The notes under the pieces: model-generated
Database searches by the model: none
Seen by the model: only the letters and a program-made list of their open reading frames with translations
Told to the model about the DNA's origin: nothing
Shown: one piece after another, positions 47,927 through 57,493 of the stretch
How the letters are laid out: each line of letters begins with the position of its first letter
Numbering within the stretch: the stretch's first letter is position 1
Made by a program: the position numbers and the translations under genes
Source of the DNA: Ralstonia sp. A12
GTDB taxonomy: Bacteria > Pseudomonadota > Gammaproteobacteria > Burkholderiales > Burkholderiaceae
Direction of reading: 5' to 3'
DNA: 64,000 bases
Assembly: GCF_000801955.1 (NCBI RefSeq)
Contig: NZ_JSZO01000007.1
Coordinates: 248,001-312,000 of the forward strand

Positions 47927-47960
47927 AAAAAGCCCAGTCGATGAAGACTGGGCTTTTTGG
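47927..47960. terminator. Bidirectional terminator between the BON-LysM gene and tRNA-Thr
   Basis: Perfect 13-bp stem (47927-47939 with 47946-47958, core AAGCCCAGTC) flanked by A5 and T5, between convergent genes. Confidence 0.9.
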
Positions 47961-47965
47961 TGTTC

Positions 47966-48041
47966 TGGTGCCGCTGACCGGAATCGAACTGGTGACCTTC
48001 GCATTACGAATGCGCTGCTCTACCGACTGAGCTACAGCGGC
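47966..48041 (-). tRNA. tRNA-Thr (anticodon CGU)
   Basis: 76-nt tRNA with acceptor stem GCCGCTG, encoded CCA and T-loop GTTCGATTC. The anticodon loop TTCGTAA gives CGU, reading the threonine codon ACG. Confidence 0.96.
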
Positions 48042-48054
48042 GTCGGAAACAGCG

Positions 48055-48084
48055 ATTCTAACAGAACTTTTTGGCGCCCTGCAA
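48055..48084 (-). promoter_or_regulatory. Candidate promoter of tRNA-Thr
   Basis: TAGAAT (48055-48060, minus strand) 14 bp before the tRNA 5' end. TTGCAG, a weak -35, lies 18 bp further upstream. Confidence 0.5.
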
Positions 48085-48114
48085 CAATCGCTGGAAAAAC
48101 ACCGTCAAACGTCG

Positions 48115-49122
48115 TTACTTGGCCTCAAGGTGGTACTGCGTGACGCGATCCACCTCGTTCTTAGAACCCAACACCACGGCCACACGTTGGTGCAGCTTTT
48201 CGGGCTGGATATCCAGGATGCGTTGCTGGCCATTGGTGGCCGCGCCGCCGGCCTGTTCCACCAGGAACGCCATCGGGTTGGCTTCGTACATCAGGCGCAG
48301 CTTGCCGGCCTTGCCCGGCTCGCGCTTGTCCCACGGGTACATGAAGATGCCGCCGCGCGTGAGGATGCGATGCACGTCGGCCACCATCGAGGCGATCCAG
48401 CGCATGTTGAAATCCTTGCCGCGCGGGCCTTCGGTGCCGGCCAGGCATTCGTCGATGTAGCGGCGCACGGGCGGGGCCCAGTGGCGCATGTTCGACATGT
48501 TGATGGCGAATTCCTTCGTGTCGGCCGGGATTTTCACGTCGCGGCTGGTCAGGATGAAGCTGCCGACTTCGCGATCGAGCGTGAACATATGCACGCCGTT
48601 GCCGACGGTCAGCACCAGCGTGGTCTGCGGGCCGTACACGGCATAGCCGGCAGCAACCTGCCTAGCGCCGGGCTGCATGAAATCGGCTTCGGTCACGGCT
48701 TCGCCGGCCTTGGGCATGTGCAACACCGAGAAGATCGTGCCGATCGACACGTTCACGTCAATGTTGGATGAGCCGTCGAGCGGATCGAACAGCAGCAGGT
48801 ATTCGCCCTTCGGATAGCGGTGCGGAATCTCGTAGAACGATTCCATCTCTTCCGAGGCCATGGCGGCCAGGTTGCCGCCGTATTCGTTGGCTTCGAGCAG
48901 GACTTCGTTGGCGATCACGTCCAGCTTCTGCTGGGTTTCGCCTTGCACGTTGCCGGTGCCGGCCGAGCCGAGCACGCCGGCAAGGGCGCCCTTGTTGACG
49001 CTGTGCGAGATCGCCTTGCAGGCGCGCGCCACGACTTCGAGCAGCAGACGCAGCTCGCCAGGGATGGTGTTGTGCTCGCGCTGCTCTTCGATCAGGTAGC
49101 GGGTGAGGTTGATGCGCTTCAT
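48115..49122 (-). CDS. fbp: Fructose-1,6-bisphosphatase class 1
   Basis: Gluconeogenic phosphatase hydrolysing fructose-1,6-bisphosphate, 335 residues. The start [20 protein letters not shown] has CAGGAG upstream. The metal-binding loop is [17 protein letters not shown], and the late conserved segment is [20 protein letters not shown]. It lies 52 bp downstream of pepN, as in other Burkholderiaceae. Confidence 0.97.
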   Translation of the reverse strand: MKRINLTRYLIEEQREHNTIPGELRLLLEVVARACKAISHSVNKGALAGVLGSAGTGNVQGETQQKLDVIANEVLLEANEYGGNLAAMASEEMESFYEIPHRYPKGEYLLLFDPLDGSSNIDVNVSIGTIFSVLHMPKAGEAVTEADFMQPGARQVAAGYAVYGPQTTLVLTVGNGVHMFTLDREVGSFILTSRDVKIPADTKEFAINMSNMRHWAPPVRRYIDECLAGTEGPRGKDFNMRWIASMVADVHRILTRGGIFMYPWDKREPGKAGKLRLMYEANPMAFLVEQAGGAATNGQQRILDIQPEKLHQRVAVVLGSKNEVDRVTQYHLEAK

Positions 49123-49174
49123 GGGTTCTCCTGAGACGGGCGCGATTTTACGACACACTGGGTCACAGACCGCA

Positions 49175-51877
49175 TCACGCCAGTGCTTTGCCGACAATCT
49201 CACGCACGTCGCGCGAGAGGCTCGGGTGGGCCGCCACGCGCTTGAGCGCGTCCTGCATGGCGTCGCGCAGCGTGGGCACGTACTTGCGCCAGCGGTCCAG
49301 TGCGCGTGCCAGACGGGCGGACACCTGCGGGTTGATGGCATCGAGCGCCAGTACCTGCTCGGCCCAATATGCATAGCCGGAGCCGTCGGCGGCGTGAAAC
49401 TGCGCGGGGTTGCCCGAGCAGAAGCTGAAGATCAACGAGCGCGCGCGGTTCGGGTTGCGCAGCGTGAAGGCCGGATGCGCCATCAGCGCGCGCACGGTTT
49501 CCAGCGTCGGCTTACCGGCACCACCAGGCTGCACGGCCTGCAGCGAGAACCACTTGTCGATGACGAGTGCGTCGTCGGCAAAGCGCGTGTAGAAGTCGGT
49601 CAATGCGGCTTCGCGGCCCGGCGCATAGCTGGCGACCATGGCTGCAAGGGCGCCCATGCGGTCGGTCATGTTGGTGGCGCGGGCGTATTGCTGTTCGGCC
49701 AGGGCCAGCGCTTCGGGGGATTCGGTCTCGACCAGATAGCCCAGGGCGATGTTCTTGAGTGCACGCTTGCCGGCGGACACGGCATCCGGCGAGTAGGTGC
49801 CTTCGGTTTGGTTGTCGTGATACGCGCGCAGCAGTTCAGCGTTGAGAGCTTCGGCCAGCGTGCGGCGGAGGGTGCGACGCGCCGTATGAATGGCGGCGGG
49901 GTCGGCCACATCCATGCGCTCGGCGAGGTAGCTTTCGGCCGGCAGGATCAGCATCTGCTCGCGGAAGGCGGGGTCGAGCGAGGCGTCAGCCACTACGGCC
50001 CGTAGCGCTTCCACCAGCGCTGGGTCGACCTCGGGTGCGCGACCGTGCTGGATGTCCGACACCATGCGCAGCAGCGTGTCGGTGGCCAGGCGCTGGCCGG
50101 CTTCCCAGCGGTTGAACGGGTCGGAATCGTGCGCGAGCTGGAAGGTGAGCTGCTCGGTCGTGTAGCCGTACTCGACGATGACCGGCGCCGAGAAATTGCG
50201 CAGCAGCGAGGGCAGCGGCGCCTCGGCCACGTCTTCGAACACGAAGGTCTGCTTGGTCTCGATGAAATCGAGCACGCGCGTGGTCACGGGTTTGACCGAT
50301 GCGGCTTCGCCGCGCAAACGCAGCGGCAGGTCGCGGCCCTGGCTGTCGATCAGCCCCACGGCAAACGGAATGTGGAACGGCTGCTTTTGGACGCCGCTGT
50401 TCACCTCGATGCCGACCGGCTCGCAACGCTGGCGCAGCGTGAGCGTGTAGGTGTGCGTGGCGGCATCATGGTTGCCTTCCACGGCAACGACGGGCGTGCC
50501 GGCCTGGCTGTACCAGCGGCCGAATTGCGTGAGGTCGCGGCTGTTGGCATCGGCCATGGCAGCGCGGAAATCATCGCAGGTGACGGCATGGCCGTCGTGG
50601 CGCTGGAAATACAGGTCCATGCCCTTGCGGAAGCCATCGCGGCCGAGCAGGGTCTGGTACATGCGCACGACTTCCGCGCCTTTCTCATACACGGTGACGG
50701 TGTAGAAATTGTTGATCTCTTCGTAGCTGTCGGGGCGCACCGGGTGGGCCATCGGGCCTGCATCCTCCGGGAACTGTGCCTGGCGCAGCAGGCGCACGTC
50801 TTCGATGCGCTTGACGGCGCGGGCGCTTGCAGCCGCGGCTTCGTTGCCTGCAAGTGCCGCCATGTCCGCAGAGAACTCCTGATCGCGGAACACCGTCAGG
50901 CCTTCCTTCAGGCTCAGTTGGAACCAGTCGCGGCAGGTGACGCGGTTGCCCGTCCAGTTGTGGAAGTACTCATGGCCGACCACCGATTCGATGTTGGCGA
51001 AATCCACATCGGTGGCGGTCTCCGCATTGGCCAGTACGTACTTCGTGTTGAAGATGTTCAGGCCCTTGTTCTCCATCGCGCCCATGTTGAAGTCGCCCAC
51101 GGCAACGATCATGAAGCGGTCCAGATCCAGCTCCAGCCCGAAGCGGCGCTCGTCCCAGTGGATCGAGTGGATGAGCGAATCCATGGCGTGGCGCGTCTTG
51201 CCAATGTCTTGCGATTCAACCCACACCTGCAGCAGTTTCTCTTTGCCCGAGGCGGATTGGATGCGCTCTTCAATGCATTCCAGCTTGCCTGCCACCAGCG
51301 CGAACAGGTACGACGGCTTCTTGAACGGGTCGTGCCACACGGCTTCGTGGCGGCCATCCGGTAAATCGCGTTCCGACACGAGGTTGCCGTTGGAGAGCAG
51401 TACCGGGTAGTCCGCCTTCGAGGCGCGCAGCGTGACGGTGTAGACCGTCATCACGTCCGGGCGATCGAGGAAGTAGGTGATCTTGCGAAAGCCCTCGGCC
51501 TCGCACTGCGTGAAGAAGTTGCCGTTGGAGACGTACAGCCCCATCAGCGACGAATTGGCGGCCGGGTTGCAGTAGGTGGTGAGCTCCAGCGTGAAGCTGG
51601 CGTCGACCTCTGCCGGCACGGCATCAATGGTGAGCGTGTCGCCATTGGCTTGCAGGCCGGACAGGGCTTGGCCGTCGACGGTTGCGCCCGCCAGCTCCAG
51701 CCCTTCGCCCACCAGCACGAGCGGCTTGCCGGCGGCAGTGCGTGTCATGCGCAGGCGATTGACGACGCGGGTGCGCTCGGGCACGAGGTCGATTTCCAGC
51801 GCCACTTCATCGATGCGGAACGCAGGTGCGGTGTAGTCCTTGCGGTAAATCGTCACGGCGGTATCGGTGCGCAACAT
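49175..51877 (-). CDS. pepN: Aminopeptidase N (M1 family)
   Basis: Zinc metallo-aminopeptidase of about 900 residues for broad peptide turnover in the cytosol. The exopeptidase motif [11 protein letters not shown] is near residue 265. The zinc motif [20 protein letters not shown], with the third ligand in [13 protein letters not shown], is near residue 300. The C-terminal domains match the E. coli PepN layout (870 residues). The start [20 protein letters not shown] is preferred; further in-frame Met codons lie 3 and 9 codons upstream. Confidence 0.96.
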   Translation of the reverse strand: MLRTDTAVTIYRKDYTAPAFRIDEVALEIDLVPERTRVVNRLRMTRTAAGKPLVLVGEGLELAGATVDGQALSGLQANGDTLTIDAVPAEVDASFTLELTTYCNPAANSSLMGLYVSNGNFFTQCEAEGFRKITYFLDRPDVMTVYTVTLRASKADYPVLLSNGNLVSERDLPDGRHEAVWHDPFKKPSYLFALVAGKLECIEERIQSASGKEKLLQVWVESQDIGKTRHAMDSLIHSIHWDERRFGLELDLDRFMIVAVGDFNMGAMENKGLNIFNTKYVLANAETATDVDFANIESVVGHEYFHNWTGNRVTCRDWFQLSLKEGLTVFRDQEFSADMAALAGNEAAAASARAVKRIEDVRLLRQAQFPEDAGPMAHPVRPDSYEEINNFYTVTVYEKGAEVVRMYQTLLGRDGFRKGMDLYFQRHDGHAVTCDDFRAAMADANSRDLTQFGRWYSQAGTPVVAVEGNHDAATHTYTLTLRQRCEPVGIEVNSGVQKQPFHIPFAVGLIDSQGRDLPLRLRGEAASVKPVTTRVLDFIETKQTFVFEDVAEAPLPSLLRNFSAPVIVEYGYTTEQLTFQLAHDSDPFNRWEAGQRLATDTLLRMVSDIQHGRAPEVDPALVEALRAVVADASLDPAFREQMLILPAESYLAERMDVADPAAIHTARRTLRRTLAEALNAELLRAYHDNQTEGTYSPDAVSAGKRALKNIALGYLVETESPEALALAEQQYARATNMTDRMGALAAMVASYAPGREAALTDFYTRFADDALVIDKWFSLQAVQPGGAGKPTLETVRALMAHPAFTLRNPNRARSLIFSFCSGNPAQFHAADGSGYAYWAEQVLALDAINPQVSARLARALDRWRKYVPTLRDAMQDALKRVAAHPSLSRDVREIVGKALA

Positions 51878-52030
51878 CGGTAACATCCTCGTAGCGGAAC
51901 GCAAAAGACCATTGTACTCAGGCGCTTGGCGGGAATCTTCAGCGCACCGCGTGACTCTGAGTAAAAGGTGAGGCGCAACGCCTTGCGTGTGCGCCGAAAC
52001 CTGTCTGATTGAAGACTAGGGGGATTTTCT

Positions 52031-52684
52031 ATGTGGAATTGGGCCAAGAGGGTCAAAACATCCGGCATCTGGCCGATAGCCGGTGCGCTGATGGCCGCCA
52101 GCCTGCTGGCGGGTTGCGCCAGCACCGTCACTAGCCAAGTCACGGCGTTCAGGCAGCCCGGCTGGCAAGACGCGCCGCCGCGCACCTATGCGTTTGAGCG
52201 CACTGCAGCGCAGCAAAACGACCTGGAGCGCCAGACTTACGAGGCCTGGACGTCCGACCAGTTAGCCGCGCATGGTTTTACCAGCGCGCCACGTGCGGGT
52301 GCACGCTATCTGGTGCGCCTGAACTACTCGACCGCCACGGGCCTCGTGCAGGTGCGCCAGCCCGTGTACCCCGATCCGTACTGGGGCCCTGGTCCGTGGG
52401 GGCCGTGGCGTGGTCCGTGGGGGCCCTGGGGCCCATGGGGTCCGCAATACGTTGACACCAATGTGCAAGTGCCGTTCTATGCCTATCACGTCGAAATTGA
52501 AGAGGCCGCATCGGGCAAGCGTGTCTATCAGGTGACCGCGCAGACCCAGGGCGGTGACGGTTCGCTGACCGCGGTGATGCCGTACCTGATCCGCAGCGCG
52601 TTCGCGAATTTCCCGGCGCCGAATGCGCAGCCCATCCTCGTGGAGTTGCCCGTTGATCCATCGGTGAAACCGGCGGTCAAGTAG
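52031..52684 (+). CDS. DUF4136 lipoprotein with Gly-Pro-Trp repeats
   Basis: Predicted lipoprotein of 217 residues. The signal peptide has lipobox SLLAGC with Cys29. The mature part holds a DUF4136-like domain, interrupted at about residues 115-138 by repeated Gly-Pro-Trp units (PWGPWRGPWGPWGPWGP). The following strand region (VPFYAYHVEIEEAASGKRVY) and the end PYLIRSAFANFPAP match the domain's C-terminal half. It is likely attached to the envelope; function unknown. It stands alone, divergent from pepN. Confidence 0.8.
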   Translation: MWNWAKRVKTSGIWPIAGALMAASLLAGCASTVTSQVTAFRQPGWQDAPPRTYAFERTAAQQNDLERQTYEAWTSDQLAAHGFTSAPRAGARYLVRLNYSTATGLVQVRQPVYPDPYWGPGPWGPWRGPWGPWGPWGPQYVDTNVQVPFYAYHVEIEEAASGKRVYQVTAQTQGGDGSLTAVMPYLIRSAFANFPAPNAQPILVELPVDPSVKPAVK

Positions 52685-52989
52685 TGCGACAGGGTGGGTT
52701 TTGGCCAGCGGTCTACGTTAGAATGTCTGACCTAATTTGTAGGCCGCCAGCCGTACCCCGCTTGAGCGTTGTCACCCCATCCCATCTCGCGCCGACCGCC
52801 ACCCCTGGCCGGTGCTGCCCGCGCCCCGTCGCTACCCTCCTGACGGTGCCCCGCAACGCGTGCGGCCTCGCTCCCGGTTTCTCTCTGTTTCCACTGTTTT
52901 TTGCCACTTCGTCTCAGGGAGTTTCTGCCTGAGCGCATGTGCGTCTCATCTGCGGAACTCCTCATCAGGCTCCACCAGGATTCATCGAC
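52685..52989 (+). other. Long leader region upstream of maeB
   Basis: 305 bp without a convincing gene. A TAGAAT at 52720 could be a -10 box, but no -35 box was recognised, and no riboswitch-like fold is evident by eye. The stretch is C-rich on the plus strand. A short frame of 82 codons exists but is proline- and arginine-rich without a ribosome site. Confidence 0.4.
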
Positions 52990-55311
52990 ATGAACGACAA
53001 GCTTCACGACGCCTCGCCCGATTCCCAAGACCAAGGCGCCGAGGCCGAACTGCGCCGCGCCGCGTTTGAATACCACCGTGCTCCGACGCGCGGCAAGATC
53101 GAGGTGCGCCCGACCAAGGCGCTGATGAACCAGCGCGACCTGTCGCTGGCGTACTCGCCGGGCGTGGCGTATCCGTGTACGGCCATCGAGCAGGATCCGT
53201 CGCTGGCAGCCGAGTACACCTCGCGCGGCAACCTCGTCGGCGTGATCACCAACGGTACCGCTGTGCTGGGCCTGGGCGACATCGGCCCGCTGGCCAGCAA
53301 GCCGGTGATGGAAGGCAAGGGCTGTCTGTTCAAGAAGTTTGCCGGCATTGACGTGTTCGATATCGAACTGGCCGAGCGCGATCCGGACAAGCTGGTCGAC
53401 ATCATCGCGGCGCTGGAGCCGACGCTGGGCGGTATCAACCTGGAAGACATCAAGGCGCCGGAGTGCTTCTACATCGAGCAGAAGCTGCGTGACCGCCTGA
53501 ACATCCCCGTCTTCCACGATGACCAGCATGGCACGGCAATCATCTCGTCGGCGGCGTTGCTCAACGGCCTGAAGGTCGTGGGCAAGGACATCGGCAACGT
53601 GAAGGTGGCGGTGTCGGGCGCTGGCGCCGCGGCGATTGCCTGCCTGGACGTGATGGTGGGCCTGGGCGTCAAGCGCGAGAACGTCTACGTGGTCGACTCC
53701 AAGGGCGTGATCTTCGTTGGCCGCGACGCCAAGATGGAAGCGAACAAGGCACGCTATGCGCAGGACACGTCGGCCCGCACGCTGGCTGACATCATGCGCG
53801 ATGCCGATGTGTTCCTCGGCTGCTCGGCTGCCGGTGTGGTGACGGCTGAGATGGTCAAGACCATGGCACCGAAGCCGATCATCCTGGCACTGGCCAACCC
53901 CGAGCCGGAAATCCGCCCGGAAGTGGCCAAGGCCGCGCGCCCGGACTGCATCGTCGCGACGGGCCGTTCGGACTACCCGAACCAGGTCAACAACGTGCTG
54001 TGCTTCCCGTACATCTTCCGCGGTGCGCTCGACTGCGGCGCCACCAAGATCACGGAAGCGATGAAGCTGGCGTGCGTGAAGGCCATTGCCGAGCTGGCTG
54101 AAGCCGAAACGAACGACGCCGTGGCCCAGGCCTATGCTGGCCAGGACCTGACCTTTGGCCCGGACTACATCATTCCGAAGCCGTTCGATTCGCGTCTGAT
54201 CGAGAAGATTGCCCCGGCTGTGGCCAAGGCAGCGGAAGAGTCCGGCGTGGCCACGCGCCCGATCAAGGATCTGGACGCCTATCGCGCCCAACTGAGCGAC
54301 TTCGTGTACCACACCGGCCTGACCATGCGCCCGGTGTTCTCGGCTGCGAAGGCCAACCCGAAGCGCGTTGTGTACGCCGAAGGTGAAGAGGAGCGCGTGC
54401 TGCGTGCCGTGCAGACGGTGGTGGACGAAGGCCTGGCCAAGCCGATTCTGGTTGGCCGCCCGCACGTGATTGAAATGCGCATCCAGAAGGCCGGTCTGCG
54501 TCTGAAGGCCGGCGTGCACTTCGAACTGGTGGACCCGGAAGATGACCGCCGCTACCACCAATACCACACGGCATACCACGAGCTGATGGGCCGCAACGGC
54601 GTGACGCCGGACATGGCCAAGTCGGCGCTGCGCCGCTCGAACACGCTGATCGGCGCGATGCTGGTGCGTCTGGGCGATGCCGATGCAATGCTGTGCGGCA
54701 CCATCGGCCGCTTCGACGCGCATCTGGAACACGTGCGCGACGTGATCGGTCTGGCACCGAACGCCAAGGTGTTCGCTGCCATGAACGGCCTGATGTTGGA
54801 AAAGCACACGCTGTTCATTACCGACACGTCGGTCAACGAGATGCCGACGGCGGAAGAGCTGGCCGACATCACCAAGCTGGCCGCAGAAGAAGTGCGCCGC
54901 TTTGGCCAGGAGCCGAAGGTGGCGATGCTGTCGCACTCGATGTTCGGTTCGTCCAAAAGTGCCTCGGCTCGCAAGATGCGCGCTGCGTACGACCTGCTGA
55001 AGGCTGAAGCGCCGGAACTGCAGGTGGAAGGCGAGATCCAGGGTGATGCGGCGCTGTCGGAAGACATCCGCCACCACTTCCTGCCAAAGAGCGCCTTTGC
55101 CGGCAGCGCCAACTTGCTGGTGATGCCGACGCTGGATGCCGCCAACATCGCGTTCAACCTGCTCAAGATCACGGGCGGACAGGGCGTGACGGTGGGCCCG
55201 ATCCTGCTGGGCGCGGCCAAGCCGGTGCACATCCTGAACCCGTCGGCCACGTCGCGCCGTATCGTCAACATGACGGCACTGGCAGTGGCAGACGTGTCGG
55301 CCGAACGTTGA
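52990..55311 (+). CDS. maeB: NADP-dependent malic enzyme with phosphotransacetylase-like domain
   Basis: Decarboxylates malate to pyruvate with NADP, supplying NADPH and pyruvate. The protein has 773 residues (E. coli MaeB 759). The N-terminal malic enzyme part (about 1-430) has [35 protein letters not shown] and [19 protein letters not shown], and the dinucleotide loop [12 protein letters not shown]. From about residue 446 ([20 protein letters not shown]) a phosphotransacetylase-like domain follows, regulatory rather than catalytic in known homologues. A strong terminator follows the gene. Confidence 0.96.
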   Translation: MNDKLHDASPDSQDQGAEAELRRAAFEYHRAPTRGKIEVRPTKALMNQRDLSLAYSPGVAYPCTAIEQDPSLAAEYTSRGNLVGVITNGTAVLGLGDIGPLASKPVMEGKGCLFKKFAGIDVFDIELAERDPDKLVDIIAALEPTLGGINLEDIKAPECFYIEQKLRDRLNIPVFHDDQHGTAIISSAALLNGLKVVGKDIGNVKVAVSGAGAAAIACLDVMVGLGVKRENVYVVDSKGVIFVGRDAKMEANKARYAQDTSARTLADIMRDADVFLGCSAAGVVTAEMVKTMAPKPIILALANPEPEIRPEVAKAARPDCIVATGRSDYPNQVNNVLCFPYIFRGALDCGATKITEAMKLACVKAIAELAEAETNDAVAQAYAGQDLTFGPDYIIPKPFDSRLIEKIAPAVAKAAEESGVATRPIKDLDAYRAQLSDFVYHTGLTMRPVFSAAKANPKRVVYAEGEEERVLRAVQTVVDEGLAKPILVGRPHVIEMRIQKAGLRLKAGVHFELVDPEDDRRYHQYHTAYHELMGRNGVTPDMAKSALRRSNTLIGAMLVRLGDADAMLCGTIGRFDAHLEHVRDVIGLAPNAKVFAAMNGLMLEKHTLFITDTSVNEMPTAEELADITKLAAEEVRRFGQEPKVAMLSHSMFGSSKSASARKMRAAYDLLKAEAPELQVEGEIQGDAALSEDIRHHFLPKSAFAGSANLLVMPTLDAANIAFNLLKITGGQGVTVGPILLGAAKPVHILNPSATSRRIVNMTALAVADVSAER

Positions 55312-55359
55312 TCGGCTGACTGCCAAATCTGGGCCGCCGCGTGCGGTGGCCCGAATGAG

Positions 55360-55396
55360 AAACGGCGCCTGCAGCAACTCAGGCGCCGTTTTTCTT
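55360..55396 (+). terminator. Terminator after maeB
   Basis: Perfect 12-bp stem (55360-55371 with 55380-55391, core CGGCGCCTG) and 8-nt loop, followed by TTCTTT. Confidence 0.88.
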
Positions 55397-55424
55397 TGGC
55401 GGGTTCAAGATCAGAAAACAAGAG

Positions 55425-55458
55425 GAAAAAAACGGCGCCCGAGCCCGGAACGCCGTTT
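55425..55458 (-). terminator. Terminator after the porin gene
   Basis: 8-bp stem AAACGGCG/CGCCGTTT (55430-55437 with 55451-55458). Read on the minus strand it is followed by five T. It lies about 50 bp after the porin stop. Confidence 0.8.
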
Positions 55459-55511
55459 GAATGATCCGCCCGCGCTGTCGATACGCGGGCGGTGACAAGG
55501 AAAGCAACCGC

Positions 55512-56582
55512 TTAGAACTTCGCGCGGATGCCCACGCCAAAGGTGTCAGCCGACGACAGGGTCGAAACCTTGTCGCGGAAGTACGCGGCATACACGTCGG
55601 TGCGCTTGGACAGCGAGTAGTCGTAGCCGACTGCCCAGGTGTTGCGCTTCACGTCAGCGGCACCTGAGGTCTTCGTATACGCGTACGAAGCCAACACGCT
55701 GCCCGGGCCGACAGGAATCGACACGCCCAGTTGGCCGCCGTTGCTCTTGGCATCGCCCGTGGCGATCGTGTTCTTGATGTACTGGTACTGACCGTACAGC
55801 TTGACCACGCCAAAGTCATACGTTGCCCCCAGTTGCGCTGCCGACTGACGCTGGAAGCCAGCCACCAGTGCATTCAGATCGCCCGGGTTCGAATCGAAGC
55901 GCACTTGCTGGAACGCTGCCGTGGCTGCGAAGTTGCCGTGGAAGTAGAGGAAGTTGCCGCCCCACTTGTTCTGGCCGTTGTGGCCAGCCTGCTCACCGGC
56001 ACCGTAGATGAAGTTACCCGTCAGACCGTTGAAGTCCGGCGTGGAGTACATGATCGAGTTGTTCCAACCCGAATCGCCGACCAGGCCCGAGATACCGCCG
56101 GGGCCGGAGAGGCCGTTGCCCAGATACGTGTGGAACACCATCGGCGAGAAGGTGTACGAATCGATGAACGGGTTGAACAGGATCGTCGAGACGAAGTACG
56201 GCGGCGTCAGGCGACCGAGCTTGATCGAGCCCCACGAGTTCGATTGCAGGCCGACGAACGAGTTGCGGGCGAAGAACGTGTCGCCGTCAAAGCGGCCGAA
56301 CTTGCCGCTGTCCGGGCGGAAGAAGGCTTCCAGGGTGAAGATCGCCTTCAGGCCGTTGCCCAGATCTTCGCTGCCCTTCATGCCCCAGTACGACGTGGAC
56401 ATACCGCCGGCATTCTGCACCCAGGCACGGTCGGACGACCCTAGGCTCTTCTGTGCGCCCATCCAGGCGTCTACCTGGCCGTACAGCGTGACGGACGATT
56501 GCGCTTGTGCGCCGGCGCTCAACGCCCCCAGCGCGGATGCCACTGCGAGCGCAGCGGCGCCACGCTTGAATTTCGACTGCAT
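55512..56582 (-). CDS. General porin (Gram-negative, trimeric type)
   Basis: Outer-membrane porin of 356 residues of the Burkholderia/Neisseria type. A Sec signal peptide begins MQSKFKRGAAALAVASALGA and is cleaved after AQA (residue 27). The mature start SSVTLYGQVDAWMGAQK, the SYWGMKGSEDLGNGLKAIF region and the C-terminal GVGIRAKF, with the final Phe recognised by the BAM machinery, are characteristic. Its strong ribosome site AAGGAGG precedes the start. It is the last minus-strand gene of the purine locus and shares leader and signal-peptide similarity with the upstream exported OHCU decarboxylase. Whether it passes purines is unknown. Confidence 0.93.
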   Translation of the reverse strand: MQSKFKRGAAALAVASALGALSAGAQAQSSVTLYGQVDAWMGAQKSLGSSDRAWVQNAGGMSTSYWGMKGSEDLGNGLKAIFTLEAFFRPDSGKFGRFDGDTFFARNSFVGLQSNSWGSIKLGRLTPPYFVSTILFNPFIDSYTFSPMVFHTYLGNGLSGPGGISGLVGDSGWNNSIMYSTPDFNGLTGNFIYGAGEQAGHNGQNKWGGNFLYFHGNFAATAAFQQVRFDSNPGDLNALVAGFQRQSAAQLGATYDFGVVKLYGQYQYIKNTIATGDAKSNGGQLGVSIPVGPGSVLASYAYTKTSGAADVKRNTWAVGYDYSLSKRTDVYAAYFRDKVSTLSSADTFGVGIRAKF

Positions 56583-56622
56583 TTGCTACCTCCTTTGTTG
56601 TTGAAGATCACTGTGGGCTATG

Positions 56623-56660
56623 CCGCATTCTTTGATGCGGTCACAGGCCGGCCGGTCAGG
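56623..56660 (-). repeat. Leader repeat, copy upstream of porin
   Basis: 38-bp element 40 bp before the porin start. It has a small hairpin CCGCAT/ATGCGG and a palindrome CCGGCCGG. It matches the copy at 57405-57442 at 29 of 38 positions, and two of the changes preserve base pairing in the hairpin. Confidence 0.7.
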
Positions 56661-56719
56661 TTCCATGCCGTGCGGTGTCCCATGCCCCATGACACCGCGC
56701 CCACAGCGTTTTGTGCTGA

Positions 56720-57364
56720 TTAACCTGAAATCAAATCGTTGAGACGGAAACCGACAATGCGATCAATCTGCTCCAGCGACGTGCGCAGCTCGGTGTCGCG
56801 GTCGTTGTGCAGTCGCGTGGCCAGGGCGTCGATGATGGCGTGCCGGTCATAGCCGCGCACGGCCATCACGAACGGGAAGCCAAACTTCTCGCTGTAGCGC
56901 TTGTTCAGATCTTGCAGGCGTGCGAACTCTTCGGGCGTCAGTTGGGTCAGTCCCGCACCGCCTTGCTCGCGCGTCGAGGCCGCGGTCATCTCACCTCGCA
57001 CGGCAGCACGGCCAGCCAGTTCTGGGTGCGAGCGCACGAGCTTGATCTGTTGCGCTTCACCGGCGTTGTTCACGGTCATGCGCATGGCGGCACGCAGCGC
57101 GTCGGCCGAGGCAAACGGGCGTTGCGCGGCCACGCGCTCGGCCACCCACGGTGAATGTTCGTAGACGCCGCCGAGCACGTGCACAAACTGCGTGTTGTCC
57201 ATCGCATTGATTTGCGCAACGGAGTAGGTGGCGTGTTCCTTCTTGGCGCTCACCTGCTGACCGGGCTGCGATGTAGGCGATTGCCCAATGGCGCTTGCGC
57301 TCACCACCGTGAACGCGGACGCCACAGCAAACGCGGCAACGCTGCGCTTGATGGTCCACTGCAT
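56720..57364 (-). CDS. OHCU decarboxylase paralogue with Sec signal peptide
   Basis: Second 2-oxo-4-hydroxy-4-carboxy-5-ureidoimidazoline decarboxylase, 214 residues. From residue 47 it aligns without gaps to the neighbouring cytosolic uraD; my hand count is about 121 identities in 168 positions. The active-site histidine (His113 in SHPELAGRAAVRG) and the Glu-Gln of STREQGGAGL (Glu133) are kept, so it should be active. Unlike normal family members, it begins MQWTIKRSVAAFAVASAFTV, a Sec-type signal peptide with likely cleavage near SASA (residue 25), and then a short Gln/Ser linker. The enzyme should therefore act in the periplasm. It lies 129 bp downstream of uraD, with GGAG before the ATG at 57364. 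It presumably arose by duplication. Confidence 0.88.
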   Translation of the reverse strand: MQWTIKRSVAAFAVASAFTVVSASAIGQSPTSQPGQQVSAKKEHATYSVAQINAMDNTQFVHVLGGVYEHSPWVAERVAAQRPFASADALRAAMRMTVNNAGEAQQIKLVRSHPELAGRAAVRGEMTAASTREQGGAGLTQLTPEEFARLQDLNKRYSEKFGFPFVMAVRGYDRHAIIDALATRLHNDRDTELRTSLEQIDRIVGFRLNDLISG

Positions 57365-57404
57365 AGTTCTGTCTCCTGTGTGAGGTCTTGTGCCGCACAC
57401 CACG

Positions 57405-57442
57405 CTGCACTCTCTGGTGCAATCGCGGACCGGCCGGTCAGG
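57405..57442 (-). repeat. Leader repeat, copy upstream of exported OHCU decarboxylase
   Basis: 38-bp copy of the element found before the porin gene, also 40 bp before its start codon. The hairpin is TGCAC/GTGCA and the palindrome CCGGCCGG is conserved. Confidence 0.7.
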
Positions 57443-57493
57443 CATTCCGGCCGGGCAGCGCCCCGTGCTCGCTACGTTTGCAGCGTCGTACTG

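Noticed and set aside
52732-55377. Open frame of 881 codons antisense to maeB
   Set aside because: The maeB frame is a clear enzyme. The antisense frame is Arg/His/Gln/Val-rich without motifs.
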